Shown here: in pieces, positions 27,142-37,799 of the stretch
How the letters are laid out: each line of letters begins with the position of its first letter
How positions within the stretch are numbered: the stretch's first letter is position 1
DNA from: Shewanella inventionis
GTDB taxonomy: Bacteria; Pseudomonadota; Gammaproteobacteria; Enterobacterales; Shewanellaceae
DNA length: 58,412 nt
NCBI RefSeq assembly: GCF_014641855.1
Contig: NZ_BMII01000031.1
Coordinates: forward strand, 1-58,412
Direction of reading: 5' to 3'
Notes under the pieces: generated by a model
Seen by the model: only the letters and a program-made list of their open reading frames with translations
What the model was told of the DNA's origin: nothing
Databases searched by the model: none
Made by a program: the position numbers and the translations under genes

Positions 27142-30100
27142 GATGGCGCCTCCACCGTCGATGTGGGGTGTTGCCCCATAAATAGCGTATCAAGTTGTTC
27201 AATTAATGCTTGAGGTGGCTTATCAAAAAACACGCCGCTGCCGGGGTGATCTGGGCTCATACCACGTAAAAATAAGTAATAGCATCCACCGATATGTTGT
27301 TGATAGTTGTAGCCCGGAAGCCTAAGGCTTAAATAGCGGTGTAACGCTAGGGTATACAAAATGTACTGCAAGTTATAACGGTGGCTGTTAATTGCATTTT
27401 CCATGGCGGTTTGGTTGTAGTCTGAAAAGTGATTACCTAAATGGTTCGATTTATAATCGGCGATGTAAAAGCGACCTTGGTGTTCAAAGGTTAAGTCGAT
27501 AAAGCCTTTTAACATGCCTTGCAAGGTGTCAAAGTCGAGGCCGGCAATATACCCGTATTGTTGTAAAATCGGGTTTAATTGTTGTGCTTGTAAAGCTGAA
27601 ATAGGCAGATAAAACTCCATTTCGACACGGGTTTGCTTCAGCGGTAATTGCATTAAGCAGATGGCGTCTGAGCCCGTGTTTGTCGACTGATGCTTGGTTA
27701 ACGGCGTCGCTAAAATTTGCTGGTACCACAAACTTAATGGGTCAAACCAGAGCGTTTCATCAAAGCCATATTGCTTCATGGCTTTTTGCAGTGCGCCTGG
27801 CAGCTCGGTATCGGCTTTTGTAAAGTCAAATAGCTCTAAGACTAAATGCATAAAGCTACCGGCATTGGCACCGCGTTCAAAACTAAAACGGTCAAGTTGT
27901 GGCTCGTCTAGGGTTTCATCTTGTAACTGCAATTGCAGCAGTTCGTCGCTAAAGTCTTCATCGTCAGCGCCTGGCGCGACTCGTTCGTGGGGCAGGTGTT
28001 TAACCAAACCTGAATAACTGCCAACGCGCCATGCAAGGCTTTGCTTACGGGTGACTTGTTTGGCGCATAGCTCAATGTCGTTATCGTCGATTTTAGCCAG
28101 TGAGCTGGTGTCTATGGTGTCACTGACTTGTTCAACACTGATGGCATCGATAGTGGCAATGTGTTTAACCTTGGTTTGAATAAGATTAAAGTCGGTGTTT
28201 TTATCGGTGATCCCCAACAAATAGCCAATGCCAGTTTCGTGAAGTTGGCTACTGATCCCAGCCTTTAATATTCTGCTTTGATTGGCAATATATAAGTAAC
28301 ATAGGTACACAGGGCGCGTTAATGCGACGTAAAGTAGGCGTAAGTCTTCGGCGAGAATCTCTTGCTTTAATTGCTCCCAACCTTCATCGGTGGCGTCTAT
28401 GTCCCACACTAATTGTTCGTCTTGATGGTAAAGCATGGGCGTTGGGCGTCGGTTGTTATTTCTGGCCAGGCTGATAAACGGCACAAAGCACACCGGATAT
28501 TCTAAGCCTTTGCTTTTGTGTATGGTGACAATTTGCACCAGGTTTTGTTCGCTCTCTAGGCGTAGCTGTTGCTCATCACCGCTTTGGGTGCTGATAAGTT
28601 GTTGTTTGTACCAATTGATTAAGGCGCTGCTGCCGTCGAGTTCGGTAGCCTTTTGTTGAAGCAATTCTGCTAAATGTCTAAAGTCGGTTAGGCGTCGCTC
28701 GCCTGAACCTTTGGTGCTCAGCGGCGCGTCATCATTGTCATCATTCTCGGCAATGTCTCTTGTGGTATTGGTTTGCGACAGCGATAAGTAGCGATGAATT
28801 AATTGGGTTTCACTGGCAAAATTGAGTAATGCTGGCATTACACCACGCTGCAGCCAAAGCTCATGCCAATGTATAAATTGGCTGAGGACTTGCTGGCGTT
28901 GCTCTTCGTCTTGATTAAATTGATGAATTTGCAGAGCACTAAAACCCACAAGCTCTGTGGCGAGTGCCGCTCGAATAGCCCGTTCATTTTTAGGCGTAGC
29001 TAATGCGTGTAATAGAATGGCCATTTCACGGGCTTCAAGGGTGTTAAATACGCTGTCACGGCTAAGAAACACTGCGCCTATTTGCCGTGCTGAAAGCTCA
29101 GCCTGCATGATAGCGGCTTCGTTACGGTCGCGCACCAGGACGGCTATGTGTTTAGCGATGAGTGGCTCATCGGGTTCATTTTTGGCCGTTTGAATACCGC
29201 AATGGCCTTGTTGCGACTCTGTGAGTAGGCGTTTTATTTCACTGGCGGCATCGCTGGCCAGTTTTTGTCTTGCTGTGGCTTTATTGAGCCCAATATCGCT
29301 GTCTTCAGCTAACAGTTTTATCCTCAATGTGTCTTTACGCTTTGTTGCTTCTTTAAGCACTTTATGAGTGGCAGAGCTTGGCGTTTTGACGAGATCAAAC
29401 GGGATTTCGCTGTTTATAAATGGATTGGTATGCTGGCTAAATAACTGATTAACGCCCGCGACTAATGATGACGATGAGCGATAATTTGTGTCTAAGTTAT
29501 AGTGGGCCTGGGTTTGTTGCCGCGCAGCGATATAAGTGTAAATATCTGCGCCCCTAAAGGCATAAATGGCCTGTTTAGGGTCACCGATCATTAACAAACT
29601 GAGTTTACCAGGTGCTTTGTCTTGGTGTGGTTCGAGTTCAAGTTGTGATGCTAATGGCTGCTGATATACCTGATTAAAAATGGCAAATTGCAGTGGATCG
29701 GTATCCTGGAATTCATCGATTAATGCCACAGGAAATCGCGCTGCAATCGCTTGGCCTAAAGTGAGTGGATTGTGGCTGAGCGCCATGGCTAAACTGAGCA
29801 ATAGGTCGTCAGGTGTCATTAAGTTGCGTTGCTGTTTTTGCCCGGTAAAACGCTGGCGAATACCGTCGCGTGCACGGACTAAAAACGATGGTATAAGCTG
29901 TTGTATTAATTCAAGTAACGTATCGATGTGTTCAAGCAGTGGAGCTTGTGCTGCCGTTGGAACTACACCGCCTTTGTTTAGCTTTAAATCGGATAAGGCA
30001 ATGTGTTCTAGGGCTTTTATAGGTGGTAAGCCCTGACCAACGGCAACCCAGTGACTGATGTCGTCAAATACCTTGGCAAGTTTGGGGTAATTGTCGCTGG

Positions 30101-30863
30101 CTTTACCAAAACGTTGGCCATTTAGCGGTAATGCGCTGAGTAATTCAAAGGTGTCTTGTTGTTTGGCTTGCCACAAGCGCTTAAACCGGCTCAAACAGAC
30201 GGTTAATTGTTCGCTGAGCTTGTCAAATGCAATGGGGTTATTCGCTAACTTTGCCTGAGTTGCGCCTAATAGCGGGCGCAAGCTTTTGGCTAAATAGTCT
30301 GGCTCAGCAAAGTGTTCGCTAATGGCCTGGGCTAACAGCGGCGGGAGTGGATAGCAGACCTCTCGCCAAAAATCGCGCACGGCATGATGTAAAAATTCGC
30401 TGTCATCTAAGGTGAATTCAGACTCAAACAAGAGTGAAGACTCAAAGGCCATGTCTGACAAAATGCGCTGGCAAAACCCGTGAATGGTAAAAATGGCGGC
30501 TTCATCTAATGATTTTAGCGCTAAATCGAGGCGGCGCAGGGCAATTGGGCGCTCATCTTCAGTTGTGTCTTGATATAGCTGTTCAATAAACGGGTCGTTA
30601 ATGGGTAGACCCAAAAAACGTTTAAATGCGAGGTTAATGCGTTTACGGATCCTGTCGCGAAGCTCTTCAGTGGCGGCATTCGTGAAGGTAACCACTAAAA
30701 TTTGCTCGCAAGTTAATGGAGTGTAGCCGCAATGGCCAAGCAGCAGCCTTAAATATAATCCCGATATAGTATAGGTTTTACCTGTGCCGGCACTGGCTTC
30801 GATTAAGCTTGTACCATAAAAAGGCAATGTTAGGGCATTTAATGGTGTGACATTATTGGTCAT
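27135..30863 (-). CDS. recB: RecB, exodeoxyribonuclease V beta subunit
   Basis: A 1242-aa UvrD-like 3'-5' helicase and nuclease subunit of RecBCD, the double-strand-break repair and foreign-DNA degradation enzyme. Walker A is EASAGTGKT (residues 22-30); helicase motifs include ALIDEFQDTDPLQFAIF, MIGDPKQAIYAFRGADIYTY, VTIHKSKGLEYPVCFVPF and LLYVALTRPVYLCYLY. The C-terminal nuclease domain has GFIDLTFEHQGRFYIADYKSNHLG with the catalytic D-x-K. A one-base overlap with recC and a short overlap with recD couple the three genes. Confidence 0.96.
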   Translation of the reverse strand: MTNNVTPLNALTLPFYGTSLIEASAGTGKTYTISGLYLRLLLGHCGYTPLTCEQILVVTFTNAATEELRDRIRKRINLAFKRFLGLPINDPFIEQLYQDTTEDERPIALRRLDLALKSLDEAAIFTIHGFCQRILSDMAFESSLLFESEFTLDDSEFLHHAVRDFWREVCYPLPPLLAQAISEHFAEPDYLAKSLRPLLGATQAKLANNPIAFDKLSEQLTVCLSRFKRLWQAKQQDTFELLSALPLNGQRFGKASDNYPKLAKVFDDISHWVAVGQGLPPIKALEHIALSDLKLNKGGVVPTAAQAPLLEHIDTLLELIQQLIPSFLVRARDGIRQRFTGQKQQRNLMTPDDLLLSLAMALSHNPLTLGQAIAARFPVALIDEFQDTDPLQFAIFNQVYQQPLASQLELEPHQDKAPGKLSLLMIGDPKQAIYAFRGADIYTYIAARQQTQAHYNLDTNYRSSSSLVAGVNQLFSQHTNPFINSEIPFDLVKTPSSATHKVLKEATKRKDTLRIKLLAEDSDIGLNKATARQKLASDAASEIKRLLTESQQGHCGIQTAKNEPDEPLIAKHIAVLVRDRNEAAIMQAELSARQIGAVFLSRDSVFNTLEAREMAILLHALATPKNERAIRAALATELVGFSALQIHQFNQDEEQRQQVLSQFIHWHELWLQRGVMPALLNFASETQLIHRYLSLSQTNTTRDIAENDDNDDAPLSTKGSGERRLTDFRHLAELLQQKATELDGSSALINWYKQQLISTQSGDEQQLRLESEQNLVQIVTIHKSKGLEYPVCFVPFISLARNNNRRPTPMLYHQDEQLVWDIDATDEGWEQLKQEILAEDLRLLYVALTRPVYLCYLYIANQSRILKAGISSQLHETGIGYLLGITDKNTDFNLIQTKVKHIATIDAISVEQVSDTIDTSSLAKIDDNDIELCAKQVTRKQSLAWRVGSYSGLVKHLPHERVAPGADDEDFSDELLQLQLQDETLDEPQLDRFSFERGANAGSFMHLVLELFDFTKADTELPGALQKAMKQYGFDETLWFDPLSLWYQQILATPLTKHQSTNTGSDAICLMQLPLKQTRVEMEFYLPISALQAQQLNPILQQYGYIAGLDFDTLQGMLKGFIDLTFEHQGRFYIADYKSNHLGNHFSDYNQTAMENAINSHRYNLQYILYTLALHRYLSLRLPGYNYQQHIGGCYYLFLRGMSPDHPGSGVFFDKPPQALIEQLDTLFMGQHPTSTVEAPSC

Positions 30864-33800
30864 TATTGTGCTCCAACATTGTGCGATTTCGCAATAAATT
30901 GGCTTAATACCTCTACGGCACTTTTACTGACAAAAGTGTCTAATTCGGCCAACTTATCTTTGGTATACAGGCTTAACATGGGCTGCAATAAGTGATGACT
31001 GAGTTGGCCAAAGGTGGCTTCGTTGAAATCGTCAGGAAATTGAAATAATCGTTGATTGTGCGGGTCAAACCCTTCGCCAAATTGATGTTGGCCATCATCC
31101 CATTTGGCTTTCGCTTTAAGCAGTTTTTCCTGGTGATCACCTTCGGCTTCAACGTAAGCAAAGGCCGTTTTAGGCATAAAACATAATGGCTGGCGTTGAC
31201 CGTGAATAAAACACTCGATAAAGCGCAATAATTGGCTTGTTGCTTGTTCTGATGTGAGTGGAGCAAAGGCATGAAAATGACCAATGTCGAGTAAGTAACT
31301 GTAACCGTGTTTGGCGCAATGTTCAGATTGAGTGGTTTGCCCGGCCATGGCATTTAGGCACAAATGACGTAAGTAGATGCGAATAAAATCACGCCCGTGT
31401 GCTGTACCTGGGCGATAATTGACTAATCCTTTGGGTAAAATATCATCAATGCGGCCAACGAGGTTAACCCGTAATGGCGAGCTGCTGTCTTGGATTTTCA
31501 TGTCAAATAACAAGTCGATATTGACCGTGTGCATGGGTTGATCGTCTTGTAAAAACTGCACACGGTTTATAAGTGGCGTAATGTCGCGTTGGTATTGTGC
31601 GAGCAACACGTTATCAAAAGGCGCCATGGGTAACTCGCCACTGGCCTTTAATCTGTTGATTAATGCATCGTCTGGCACGCTCAGTTTATTTTCAATGGCG
31701 TTATTGACCATAGACAATTGCAATACAAAGCGCTCAAGGGCATTAAGACTAAAAGGTTCGTCATTGTCATCAGCTTGAATGTCTAGTGATAAATCTACTT
31801 TTAGGCTGCGATTAAAAAAGAATTGCGCTGGATTACGGTAAAAACGGATCAGTGATGACAGCTCTAGTTCAACAACTTTGACACCTTGGTTATCAATATA
31901 AGCATGAGCAAACACTTCGTCAGCTTGTTCTGCTGATAAGGGCAATGGCTGATTGAAAAATGGCATACTAAACGTTCCTTGCTTAGAGGGTGGACACCAC
32001 TGTGCATTATAACTTTGTTGTAAATGACCGTTATGTTGGGCATTGGCACTGAATAATTTTACATCAAACGGCTGTAATGGCTGGGTTTGAATGAGTTGTT
32101 GCAACACTTGTTTGTCAGCGTCGTCGGCACTGATGTTGCCAGTGTGTTCGTGTTGACGTTTTAGCGCCGATGGCAGGTAGCTGAGTTGGCAATATTCCAC
32201 TAATTCAGACACTAGCATTGATGGGATCCGCTCAGCATTATCGCGTTCACTGTGGCCAATATAGCTGATATACAGTTGCTGACGAGCAGACAGTAAGGCT
32301 TCTAAAAACAGATATCGGTCGTCTAGGCGGCGAGAGCGGTCACCTTTTTTAGGGCCAAAGTGGGCCATTAAGTCAAAGCCTACAGGATGTTGTACTCGAG
32401 GATATACGCCATCGTTCATGCCCAGTAGGCACACCACCTTAAACGGGATTGAACGCATTGGCATTAAGGTACAAAAGTTAATGCTACCAGCAAGATAACG
32501 TTGGCCAACGCGGGATTCGGTTAACCGTTGATTAAACCATTGTTTTAATACTTCAATATTGACCTTGCCTTGATGGCCCGCATTGTCGAGTTCGGTTTCC
32601 AGTGCAACTAAGGCATCACGAATGGCCTGTATTTGCTCACGTTCGTCATCATTGGTGTCGTAGCAGTCGGCCAGTAATTGTTGCAACTGGCTTAGGCGTT
32701 CGCGTGTACTAAAATCGCGAGCAAATAAGCTGTAGTAGGTGTCTATGGTTTCTAAAAAGTTAAGCAGTTTACCGAGTGCTTGAGATGATTGGCCTTCAAT
32801 CCCTTGTACCGTTAACGCGCCCTGGTATATGTCGGCTTGATCGTTAAACGCATAACCTAATATGAGCCGTTTAATGCCAAAAGCCCATGAGTTTTGAGTA
32901 AAGGGTAATACCCCTAATTGACTGCGAGTGTGTTCGTCGCGTCCCCAGCGCACGTTAGCCTCGTCTAGCCAGCGACGAATAAGCGACAATTCGTCATCAT
33001 CGAGTTCAAAACGACGCAAAATGGCTGGCACTTCTAATATGCTAATTATTTCAGTCAGGCCAAAACGGCTTTGGTTTATGTTCAGTAGATTTAAAAAACT
33101 GTTAATTAAGGGTGACTCTTGTGCTGCGCCTCGGTCGGCGATGGCATAGGGCAGGTAGTAGTCACCTTTTTGCGGGTTTTTATCGGTAAAATATTGGCTG
33201 TTGGCGGTACCAAATACGGCATCGATAAACGGTGCGTAAGCGGCGACATCTGGCATCATCACCACAATGTCTTTGGGATGTAAGCTCGCATCGTTTGATA
33301 ACAGTTCAAGCAAATGGTCGTGTAGGGTTTCAACTTCTCTTAATGCGCTATGACAACTGCGCAGTGTTATTGAATCATCATTAGGGGTGAGTTCTCGGCG
33401 TGCGTCAATGTCTTGATATATATCGGCATCTGGGCCCAAAGGTTGGCCTAATGTTTCCATTTGCAATATGTCGTATTGCACACCCCGTAAGAGATTATTT
33501 GGCTCGGGTTCTACATAACAGTCATAGCCAAAGTCGGTGTGCTCTGGGGGGAGGCTTAACATTAAATCCAGCAATTCACGGCCCATTTGGCCATTGTTTG
33601 CCAGCAATGGATTTCCGACTTCGAGCTTGTCTTCCCAGCCTTGTTCAAGCTGTTTTTTATTGGCGTATTGTAGAGCCATTCTTGCTCGGGCTTTGGGTTC
33701 AACTATGTCGCCCCAATAATGCTGACAAGGGCTTAATGACAGTATGATGACGTCAATACGCGACGCTAAATGATAAAGTACGTCAAGGGTTTGCGGCGGC

Positions 33801-34567
33801 ATAGACGAAATACCAAACACATATAAACGCTCAGGTAACATGGATAAGTCTGTGTCTGGGTTTATCAGCGCAGCCAGGAGATCTGCGTGTAAATTTGCCC
33901 TGTGGTAATGACTTGCTTGCAGTTGGTTGCGATTATACTCCACCAGTGCTCGCCACAATATGGGCTGCCAACGCTGGTTTTGATCTAATTCAAGCGGTTT
34001 ATCCAATTGGCTTAACGCTTGGTTTTGCTCCCAAGCGAGGATCCACTCAGGACGATAGACTAAATATTGGTCAAAAATGTCGGCAATACGTCCGCACAAT
34101 TGAAACAGCTTTATGGCGTCATGGGCAGTGTCATTAGCCTGCAATGTTTGCCCGTATTCCTTGCTGTTTTCTTGGTTGGGTTGTGTATTTTCGGCAGATT
34201 TTGTTTGTGGTGTTAAATATTGTTTTAACGGGCCAAAGTCGCTGTTGTCTAACAAGCCTGGCAATAAGTCCATGAGTTTCCATGTCATGGCTGCTTTTGT
34301 AAAGGCGTTGTCTTTGGGCACATTGGGCAGTAAGTCATGGCATAATTGCCAAGTAAAACTCGATGGCAATGGAAAGGTCAGTGCCGCTGCAATACCGTTG
34401 TGTTTAGCCACTTCTAATCGCAGCCAAGTCGACATGCCTGGGCTTTGTACCAGAATATGCTCACCACTTAATATGCTCTTGTTATCTGAGCTCATTGCAA
34501 GCAGTTTGGCTAACTGCTGCGATAACACTTCCATTTGATTTGATTGAATTAAGGTAAGCATGGGCAA
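30863..34567 (-). CDS. recC: RecC, exodeoxyribonuclease V gamma subunit
   Basis: A 1234-aa subunit of RecBCD that recognises Chi and holds the split DNA. Inactivated-helicase features are seen at the N-terminus (ILVQSPGMSTWLRLEVAKHNGIAAALTFPLPSSFTWQL) and the family segment FCTLMPMRSIPFKVVCLLGMNDGVYPR is present; the C-terminal region is nuclease-like but degenerate. The gene starts near 34567, with a second in-frame ATG two codons on. First gene of the operon; no ptrA (protease III) lies between it and recB, unlike in E. coli. Confidence 0.95.
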   Translation of the reverse strand: MPMLTLIQSNQMEVLSQQLAKLLAMSSDNKSILSGEHILVQSPGMSTWLRLEVAKHNGIAAALTFPLPSSFTWQLCHDLLPNVPKDNAFTKAAMTWKLMDLLPGLLDNSDFGPLKQYLTPQTKSAENTQPNQENSKEYGQTLQANDTAHDAIKLFQLCGRIADIFDQYLVYRPEWILAWEQNQALSQLDKPLELDQNQRWQPILWRALVEYNRNQLQASHYHRANLHADLLAALINPDTDLSMLPERLYVFGISSMPPQTLDVLYHLASRIDVIILSLSPCQHYWGDIVEPKARARMALQYANKKQLEQGWEDKLEVGNPLLANNGQMGRELLDLMLSLPPEHTDFGYDCYVEPEPNNLLRGVQYDILQMETLGQPLGPDADIYQDIDARRELTPNDDSITLRSCHSALREVETLHDHLLELLSNDASLHPKDIVVMMPDVAAYAPFIDAVFGTANSQYFTDKNPQKGDYYLPYAIADRGAAQESPLINSFLNLLNINQSRFGLTEIISILEVPAILRRFELDDDELSLIRRWLDEANVRWGRDEHTRSQLGVLPFTQNSWAFGIKRLILGYAFNDQADIYQGALTVQGIEGQSSQALGKLLNFLETIDTYYSLFARDFSTRERLSQLQQLLADCYDTNDDEREQIQAIRDALVALETELDNAGHQGKVNIEVLKQWFNQRLTESRVGQRYLAGSINFCTLMPMRSIPFKVVCLLGMNDGVYPRVQHPVGFDLMAHFGPKKGDRSRRLDDRYLFLEALLSARQQLYISYIGHSERDNAERIPSMLVSELVEYCQLSYLPSALKRQHEHTGNISADDADKQVLQQLIQTQPLQPFDVKLFSANAQHNGHLQQSYNAQWCPPSKQGTFSMPFFNQPLPLSAEQADEVFAHAYIDNQGVKVVELELSSLIRFYRNPAQFFFNRSLKVDLSLDIQADDNDEPFSLNALERFVLQLSMVNNAIENKLSVPDDALINRLKASGELPMAPFDNVLLAQYQRDITPLINRVQFLQDDQPMHTVNIDLLFDMKIQDSSSPLRVNLVGRIDDILPKGLVNYRPGTAHGRDFIRIYLRHLCLNAMAGQTTQSEHCAKHGYSYLLDIGHFHAFAPLTSEQATSQLLRFIECFIHGQRQPLCFMPKTAFAYVEAEGDHQEKLLKAKAKWDDGQHQFGEGFDPHNQRLFQFPDDFNEATFGQLSHHLLQPMLSLYTKDKLAELDTFVSKSAVEVLSQFIAKSHNVGAQ

Positions 34568-34651
34568 CTCGCTGATTTGACATTAATTCATTCTATGGAC
34601 TCTGACTAATTTCAGCAATCAAAACTCGCCATCGGCAAGGTTGTTTGCAGA

Positions 34652-36697
34652 TCAACTGCGCAATAAGCGTAGGCGTAGCAGACGATACAAACGCATAAAT
34701 TGTTTCATGTGTTGCTGAGTTTGTTCAGCGCTTAGCGGTTGGTATTTAAGTGCCATAAACTCATCACTTAATGCCATAAATTTTGTGGCAATAGCAGGGT
34801 GTTGTTGCAGCTTAGCCTCAACAGTTTTGGCGTAGTCGCTTGGCGTCTGCCCTTGTGGGCGCGGCACGCCTTTTTTAGCCAAACGCTGACAAATCAAATT
34901 GTAACGTTTATTGAGCGGATCTTCTGTGTTATCAATATTAAATAGGCCCGCATAATAACCAATGATTAAGGCAATAACGATAAAGCTGAGTATCATCATT
35001 AACGCAATTTTACTGCTGGTGACATCTCCTAGCAGTTTAGATAACACTTGCTGTTTTCGCTCTTCATCAAAGCCCAGTACCCACACGCTCCAATAGTAAT
35101 CGAGGCTTGAGAGCTGTTGGCGTAACTCGTTGAGCCAGGGGTATTGTTTCATTCTTAAAGGGCTGAAGGGGCTGTCTTGTAAATAGCTACTTTGGCTGTC
35201 AAATGTGGCATCAAAGCCATCTAAAATTCGCTGGGGCGCTATCATTGCTGTTGGGTCAAAACGCTGCCAGCCTTTACCTTCTAGCCACACTTCTGTCCAT
35301 GCATGAGCCATATATTGATAAACGCTGTAATAACCTGCTTGTGGATTGTACTCACCGCCTTGATAGCCTGTTACCATGCGCGCAGGCAGACCGCTTGATC
35401 TGGCCATAAACACTAAGGCTGAGGCGTAATGAGCACAAAAACCGGCGCGATTATCAAATAAAAAATCATCGATTTGTTGCTCGCCAACGGTCGGTGGGCT
35501 CAAGGTGTAGTAATAGGCTTGTTCGGCAAAGTAATTCATCATCGCGTTTATCCGAGCCTGCGGTTCGGGATAGTCTTGCGTAAACTTTTTTGCTAAGGCG
35601 TGGGTTTTAGGATTACTGTTTGCAGGTAATGCCAAATTGAGCTTTTTAGTATTATCCTTTAACGTTAACTCCATAACATTATTGGGGTATGAGGTGACGC
35701 GGTAACTTATTCGTTGATCGATAGGCCTAAGTGAATACAAAGTGTAATCTGGCAGTTCAACAATTTGGCTGTTTTCACTAAAGGCTTCGTCGAGACCATA
35801 TAACCACTTTTGATGGCTTGGCTCGCTAATGACAACGTATTCAATTTTATTTTGCGCTGAAGCAATTGGCCTATCGCGTTGTGGTTTTTGAAAGAACGCC
35901 TGGCGTTGTAAATCTTTAATGCTTGGGTCTTGGCGCCATGTTTTACCGTCGTAGTTTTCCATGACTAATGTACGCCAATATAAATCTTGATTTGCAGGGC
36001 CTGTGGTACTTCCGTCTGGGTTATCAAATCCCACTCTAAAAGCCAGCTCGGCGGAGCGAGTCAACTTATTGATGTCGCCAAATGACATTTCATCAGATAA
36101 ACCTGTGGTGGCTGACTTCATGTTAGGTACCATCCACAATGGCCCTAAACGCGGAAATACCACAAATAAAAGTATGGCTAACGGTAAACTGTGTAGTACT
36201 AATTTAACGCTAAAACTAAGGTTGGCCAGCTTGTTAGATTTATCTTGATAAACGCTCACTAAAATACCGGTGTTGATGATCACAACCACAAGTAAATGCA
36301 AGGTATTGAGCATGCCCTGTTGGTCTAATAATGTCAGGGCGATAAGAAAATACCCTACCAATACAATGGCTTTAACATCGCGTTGCTCACGCATTTCTAT
36401 GTATTTAAGGGCATAACCTAATATGAGCAGGTTGATTAACGCTTTGAGTAAACCGATTTCAGTTGAGACTAAGGCGAGGGTGATGGCGGCCCCGATAGCT
36501 AAAGATGTGACTAAGAATTTTGGCGGTGCAGCTACTTTGCCTAGGTAAATACCTATCCGCCACACAAAACAAATGGCGCAAATGCCGATGCTCCAGAGTG
36601 TGGCTTGTTCGTATAACGGGCTTAGCACAGCAACATTGGTTATTAGCAGCCAAAAAAGGGTGTTGCGGCTGATGATTGCGTCAAAGTTGTCTTTCAT
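34652..36697 (-). CDS. TgpA-type membrane transglutaminase (DUF3488)
   Basis: A 681-aa inner-membrane protein. About six N-terminal hydrophobic segments (residues 12-190) belong to the DUF3488 region. A periplasmic transglutaminase-like domain follows with the triad C421 (RAGFCAHYAS), H465 (MAHAWTEVW) and D481 (FDPTA). A last membrane helix at about residues 565-585 precedes a DUF4129-like cytoplasmic tail. TgpA of Pseudomonas is the known relative. Start overlaps the DUF58 gene stop (TAATG), making a MoxR-DUF58-TgpA operon. Substrate unknown. Confidence 0.9.
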   Translation of the reverse strand: MKDNFDAIISRNTLFWLLITNVAVLSPLYEQATLWSIGICAICFVWRIGIYLGKVAAPPKFLVTSLAIGAAITLALVSTEIGLLKALINLLILGYALKYIEMREQRDVKAIVLVGYFLIALTLLDQQGMLNTLHLLVVVIINTGILVSVYQDKSNKLANLSFSVKLVLHSLPLAILLFVVFPRLGPLWMVPNMKSATTGLSDEMSFGDINKLTRSAELAFRVGFDNPDGSTTGPANQDLYWRTLVMENYDGKTWRQDPSIKDLQRQAFFQKPQRDRPIASAQNKIEYVVISEPSHQKWLYGLDEAFSENSQIVELPDYTLYSLRPIDQRISYRVTSYPNNVMELTLKDNTKKLNLALPANSNPKTHALAKKFTQDYPEPQARINAMMNYFAEQAYYYTLSPPTVGEQQIDDFLFDNRAGFCAHYASALVFMARSSGLPARMVTGYQGGEYNPQAGYYSVYQYMAHAWTEVWLEGKGWQRFDPTAMIAPQRILDGFDATFDSQSSYLQDSPFSPLRMKQYPWLNELRQQLSSLDYYWSVWVLGFDEERKQQVLSKLLGDVTSSKIALMMILSFIVIALIIGYYAGLFNIDNTEDPLNKRYNLICQRLAKKGVPRPQGQTPSDYAKTVEAKLQQHPAIATKFMALSDEFMALKYQPLSAEQTQQHMKQFMRLYRLLRLRLLRS

Positions 36698-37785
36698 TAT
36701 GTCGCCTCAACCTGTGCTGTACTTGGTGTAAAATCAGGATTGATGCTGCCATACACTTGATAGGTGGCAATAGCCGTTTGACATGCAATACGATGGGCTT
36801 CGCCGGTTTGTTGATTGATTACGGTGTGTCCAAGTTTTAGCCCAAAAATTTGCTGTGATTGGCTGAGTTTATCAACTTGCCAAGCTAAACGGCTAAGCTG
36901 TTGCTCAATGTCTTTTCCGCTAGAATTGGCGAGGTTGAGCCATACGGGCAAGCCTTCTGGCTCGGCAAACTCTTTTGACAGCATGCCTTTGTCTTGTGCC
37001 CATTGTTTCCATGCCACTTGCTTTAGTGACTCACCTGGCACGTATGCTCTTAAGCCTTTGTAGTCATCAACGCCAGGGCGTAATTTACCGTGCTCATATT
37101 GACTGTCGTTGTCGCTCACTTGGCTGGTAAGAATGATGTCGCTGGCTTCGGGTTTTGCAAAAATCACGTGTTGAATATCAAGGTCTACATAAGACCATGC
37201 ACGGCATAAACCTAGTGGAAAATGAGATGATACTTTTATCCTGCCGGGGTTTAGGTAACCGCGTTTAGGGTGTTCAAACGGCACAGTGGCAATCGTTTGT
37301 TGTTCCATGTGTTTAAGCCGCGTATGGCGCTGGTGGCTAAATTGCAAACAGATTTGTTGATGGGTTGTGTCTGTATGCTTATTGCTGGCATTGGCGGTGA
37401 GCATTATCGGAAACGGTGTGCTATCACCCGCATACGCAATAGGGGGTTTTACGGCATTAAAGCTAAGTCCGGCAAGGTTTTTGTAACTGTAAATAATGCA
37501 GGTGTTTAACACGCTGGCCAATAATAAACTTAAGCCAATAACCAGGTTATTTTGATAGTTAGTGCCAAATAAATACAGTAGTACGATAAGGCCTATCCAA
37601 AATAAACCAAAGCCGCTAGGCAAGATAAAAATGCTGCGGTGGCTTAAGGTGATGTGCTTTTGTGGCGGTAAGCGCCTTTTTAGCCAGCGGTCCCAGCGTT
37701 GAGTTACCGATGCCGGGATAGCACGCAAAAACCACGACGGTTGGCTGTATGTTGACTTAGCTGATTTGGCGCGTTGTTTGTCCAT
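36697..37785 (-). CDS. DUF58 domain protein
   Basis: A 362-aa protein with two adjacent membrane segments at about residues 50-95 (IFILPSGFGLFWIGLIVLLYLFGTNYQNNLVIGLSLLLASVLNTCIIYSY). The conserved DUF58 motif lies in LRPGVDDYKGLRAYVPGESLKQVAWKQWAQDKGMLSKEF. DUF58 proteins pair with MoxR ATPases; the group is thought to act on protein complexes or the cell envelope, but no reaction is established. It starts 14 bp after the MoxR gene and is coupled to the transglutaminase gene. Confidence 0.88.
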   Translation of the reverse strand: MDKQRAKSAKSTYSQPSWFLRAIPASVTQRWDRWLKRRLPPQKHITLSHRSIFILPSGFGLFWIGLIVLLYLFGTNYQNNLVIGLSLLLASVLNTCIIYSYKNLAGLSFNAVKPPIAYAGDSTPFPIMLTANASNKHTDTTHQQICLQFSHQRHTRLKHMEQQTIATVPFEHPKRGYLNPGRIKVSSHFPLGLCRAWSYVDLDIQHVIFAKPEASDIILTSQVSDNDSQYEHGKLRPGVDDYKGLRAYVPGESLKQVAWKQWAQDKGMLSKEFAEPEGLPVWLNLANSSGKDIEQQLSRLAWQVDKLSQSQQIFGLKLGHTVINQQTGEAHRIACQTAIATYQVYGSINPDFTPSTAQVEAT

Positions 37786-37799
37786 GTTAACCCTTAGCC